A stretch of DNA of 64,000 bases, from NCBI GenBank assembly GCA_008921705.1, contig VFFE01007619.1, forward strand, positions 1,346,408 to 1,410,407, in the 5' to 3' direction. Shown one piece after another: positions 61,000 through 64,000 of the stretch. Under the pieces are notes generated by a model. The model saw only the letters and a program-made list of their open reading frames with translations, was not told the DNA's origin and searched no databases. Every line of letters starts with the position of its first letter. Within the stretch, counting starts at the first letter, position 1. This DNA is from Burhinus oedicnemus. Its lineage: Eukaryota; Chordata; Aves; Charadriiformes; Burhinidae. Both the position numbers and the translations under genes were made by a program.

Positions 61000-61020
61000 T
61001 TTTTTTTTTTTTTTCCCCCC
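61000..61020 (+). repeat. Homopolymer junction, T15 then C6
   Basis: This is a pure pyrimidine run within intron, with no recognised element attached. Confidence 0.85.
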
Positions 61021-61604
61021 TGTTTGAACCTGTATTAACTTCCCTTGTCACTTTGCCTGTCTGTTCTACAAAGAAACATGACCCTAACACAGGCAACATT
61101 AGAGGAATAAGGGATCTTTAAAGGGGACAAGTGATTGCAGAGCAGCTAGTCTGGAACAGTGGAGAGGAACAGGAACCCTGGGTGGAGAGGAGGAATGAGG
61201 GACGCTGGCAGGAGGTGCGGAGGCACTGCAGGGCCAGCCCATAGGATGAAGGGAGGGAATGCCCAGAGCTCCAGGTCTGAGCATGGGTCTGGGGTGGCAG
61301 AAGGTGGGGAACACAGGGAGGGAGACTGTGGTAGAGGTGCAAAGAAGGTGCTTCTTGGCATTCCTGTAAGTGGGCAGTGTTTTGCTCTTTGAAAATGGAG
61401 ATCTCCATTCCCTTCCACCCACTGTGGGGAGAGGTGGAGAGGCTTCCCTCTGAGCCAGAGCTGCTGTCCTCGTGTTCTGCTCTGGTCTTGTTCCCAGCCT
61501 GGGAGGAAACAGTTTCTGTCCCTCTTGGGGCAAGCTGGAAAGGTATTGCTGGTATTTGAAATGAAAGATGTTTTGTTAAAATCTCTAATGAAGTAAGTAT
61601 TTCT

Positions 61605-61657
61605 GTATATCTATATGTACGTATATATACATATATATACCATGAACACTATATATG
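61605..61657 (+). repeat. AT-rich (TA)n-like repeat
   Basis: Imperfect tata/gtatatatac units in both orientations form a low-complexity, self-complementary tract in the long intron. Confidence 0.75.
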
Positions 61658-64000
61658 TAAATAAAAGTGACGGAATTGTAGTGTTTGCACTGAGCTCCCT
61701 GCTTTGGAACGGCTGCAGTCCTGCCACTAAATGTTCAGCGGGAAAAAGCATTCTCTTGAACAAACTGCCGGTGTTGAGTCTTGCAGCAGACAAAGGAAAC
61801 ACGAGCGAAGTCTGGCTTGAATTGATTTCTTTTTTAAAACTAAAATGATCATTAAGCCCCTCTGGTGCCTTGAAAGCTGTGTGCAGAAGGAAGCATGATG
61901 AGCACTGAGCTTTCTGAGGGAATCCTTGCACACGAGTGTTTAGGCTTTTCTCCTAGCGCTTGGGGTTCAATATGCTGGAAAATATTTGAAATGAGCATCT
62001 CTGTGTGCTGCCCTCAAGCAATACGTGTAGGGAACCACAACAGTAGAGCTCTTCTTGGCTGCCTATGAATTCAGGTGCTTGCTCTCTGAGGGTTCACTTC
62101 TTAATATTGATACAGAAGTGGTTTTCTGGTGTTAAACACCAGTTAGCCACTCAAGTGAAAGGTAAACTGTGTAAGTGGTGGAAGAAGAGAGCCTGAGCAA
62201 ACATGTCTTAGGTCAACGCTGTTCCATGAGGGAGCAGTTAGATAAGAAAGACATGAAAACGAAAACTTGATCTTTATGGACCAATGGCGTGAAAATTCTA
62301 TAAAATTAAAACTTGTTTTCTTTAAGAAGCTGACAATCAATCTAACAGGGAATTTGTTTAGCCTACACAAGGGCTGGTACTGCCTTTGGTGTGGAAGTTC
62401 TGCTGAGATGCTGGATGATGGGGCTTAAACCTGAAGCACAGATGCAGCTTCTGTTATAGAATATTAATTAGGTCTGATTATAGAGATTAGTATTTGCAAA
62501 TGCTGCTTCCTCCAGATCAAAAAACACTCTCTCCTCCCCTGCCTCCAAAGTGAAACAACAAAAATGAAAATAAAATACTCGTTAGGATGAAAATGCTCAC
62601 TAACAGAAAAATGCTGGCAGTAGCGTAAATGGCTGTCCAGTGGAGCTGGAGGATGTGTTAGGGAGGGTTTCTGTAGTGTGACAGCTTGGGATCACTGCAA
62701 GTGTAGACACTGTGAGTTTTGAAAATGGGAATAGTTGTTTGATGTCTGAAAGAGGCACTGGTTGAAAGCTTCTCTGAGCTCTGGAGCTGGCCCTTGGGCA
62801 GTGAAAATGCTCTGAGTGAGTTGGGCCTTAGATCAACACCCCAGTCCAGTGCAAACAAACCTATTGCAGTGTTCAGTCCTCTGCTTAGCATGAAATATTT
62901 GGGCTCAGCACTTGGTCCAGCCTTCTCCAGTGGGTGCTTCCTGGACAACAGGTGACCCTCCCTGCAGAGGACTTCAGGGTTGCAAAGACCACCTTAGGAG
63001 AGCCAAGGTTACAAGATCTCAAAGAAGGTGTGAATGGAGCAGCAAAAAACATCTTGGTATGATAAAACAGCTAAACCAAAACCAAGGTTAGAAACCCTGT
63101 TTGTATTCCTTTCAGCATGACAGTAAACCTTCCTGCACAAAGCTGGAGGCACTTGACAAAATTTGTTAGGCTGAAGGTTGCATGTGGTGATTATGTTTGT
63201 GCATTGTGGAGCTTAAAAAAAATTACATTTTTTTTTTTAGAACTAGGTAATCATTAAAATGAAAGGCAGTTGCTATAGGTCTTAAACAAGAATGTGAGAG
63301 AGAATATGTGCTTCAGCAACAAGTCCAAATTGAATCATCAAAGACACTGGTATTCTCCAGTCACCTTGGCTCCGGGAAGACGTCCATATAGGTCTCTGTT
63401 TGCCTTATTCTCTGGAGGAAAAAGCTGATTGTATGTTGCTTAGTAAGTACAGCAGTGAAGACACATGAAAGTTTTAAGTAGTTAACATAGTATTTTTTTT
63501 TTATTTTGCTCTTTACAGAGAGGATTTAAATTGGGAAAATGAGCCACTGCAAAATCTTGAGTGTTGGAGTAGAAGTGACGTGCAGAATCTTCATGCTGTC
63601 AGCTCAGCCTGTTCGTACATATGCTGAGTGTGGCATATTTAACTGCAGGTTAGCTTGGGAGCTTGTAAGCTTTGAGGTTTTTTGGTTTTTTTTAGTGTTT
63701 GGAAGCAAAATATTAAGATAAAAATATTAAAATAGCAAAAAGGTTTTACACTTAAAATCTGTCATCCAGTTTTCCTGCCACTTTACATCACTTTGTGCAA
63801 TTCTTGTGGGATAGCTGGTACTGCGCCAGGTTAAACTTGATTTCTGCTTTGGTTTGAAGCAAGAAAGGATGAAGATTGTGGACTTAAAAGGAAAGGAAAT
63901 ACACCGGGATAGAATCCCTAATAATTGTCAGAATTCTGTATTCAGAGAGGTAATTAAATCACACAGTGCGCTATTGCCAGGAGCTCAGCTTAGAGTGATT

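Larger units (their letters stand above)
36151..64000 (+). other. UNC13B: UNC13B intron, 5' part (over 27.8 kb)
   Basis: Everything after the calmodulin-helix exon appears to be intron. I looked for the expected next coding segment (in the family, a GIDSMPDLRRKK-like stretch, then the C1 domain) and did not find it, so the intron continues beyond the window. It holds two antisense CR1/L3-like relics, simple repeats and a speculative alternative first exon near 55.4-56.05 kb. All other open frames are short and unlike known proteins. No gene on the minus strand can be supported. Confidence 0.65.

Noticed and set aside
61099..61533. 144-codon minus-strand frame, Pro/Ser-rich
   Set aside because: It reflects local G/A-rich composition on the + strand. 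No homology and no partner exons.
63519..63650. Possible next UNC13B exon after gctctttacag
   Set aside because: In the required phase 0 it reads seven codons and then TGA. It does not resemble the expected segment before the C1 domain.

Overview
The window is vertebrate nuclear DNA: long introns, short exons with GT-AG borders, low CpG, few repeats, and decayed CR1/L3-type LINE relics. Low repeat density and CR1-like remnants fit a bird (or another sauropsid). The species cannot be fixed from sequence alone. No bacterial-type genes, RNA genes or CRISPR arrays are visible.

Only one gene is supported: UNC13B (Munc13-2), on the + strand, a presynaptic vesicle-priming protein. The window covers the linker between the N-terminal C2A domain and the C1/C2B/MUN core, neither of which lies here. 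The supported exons are 478-535, 18790-19012, 21477-21602, a giant exon 23565-32222, 33870-34184 and 36060-36150. All splice phases agree. The exons at 478, 18790, 33870 and 36060 read as the known ubiquitous (ub) form, and the exon at 36060 carries the calmodulin-binding Trp helix.

The exon at 21477 (126 nt) and the giant exon (8658 nt, 2886 codons) are both multiples of three flanked by phase-2 introns. They can be included or skipped without changing frame. The giant exon would about triple the size of the protein. It is mostly low-complexity and Ser/Glu/Lys-rich, with about twenty short Phe-rich motifs, a Trp/Tyr-rich acidic segment, and a cluster of PxDLS-like motifs that resemble CtBP/RIBEYE docking sites. 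Its 3' border is unusual: the only in-phase splice donor I see near its end is a GC donor, and an AATAAA overlaps the read-through stop codon.

Layout: 1-477 intron; 536-18789 intron (18 kb); 19013-21476 intron; 21603-23564 intron with a possible poison exon; 32223-33869 and 34185-36059 introns; 36151-64000 the start of a very long intron. That last intron holds antisense CR1/L3-like relics (about 37.5-39.9 kb and 49.6-50.0 kb) and a speculative alternative first exon near 55.4-56.05 kb.
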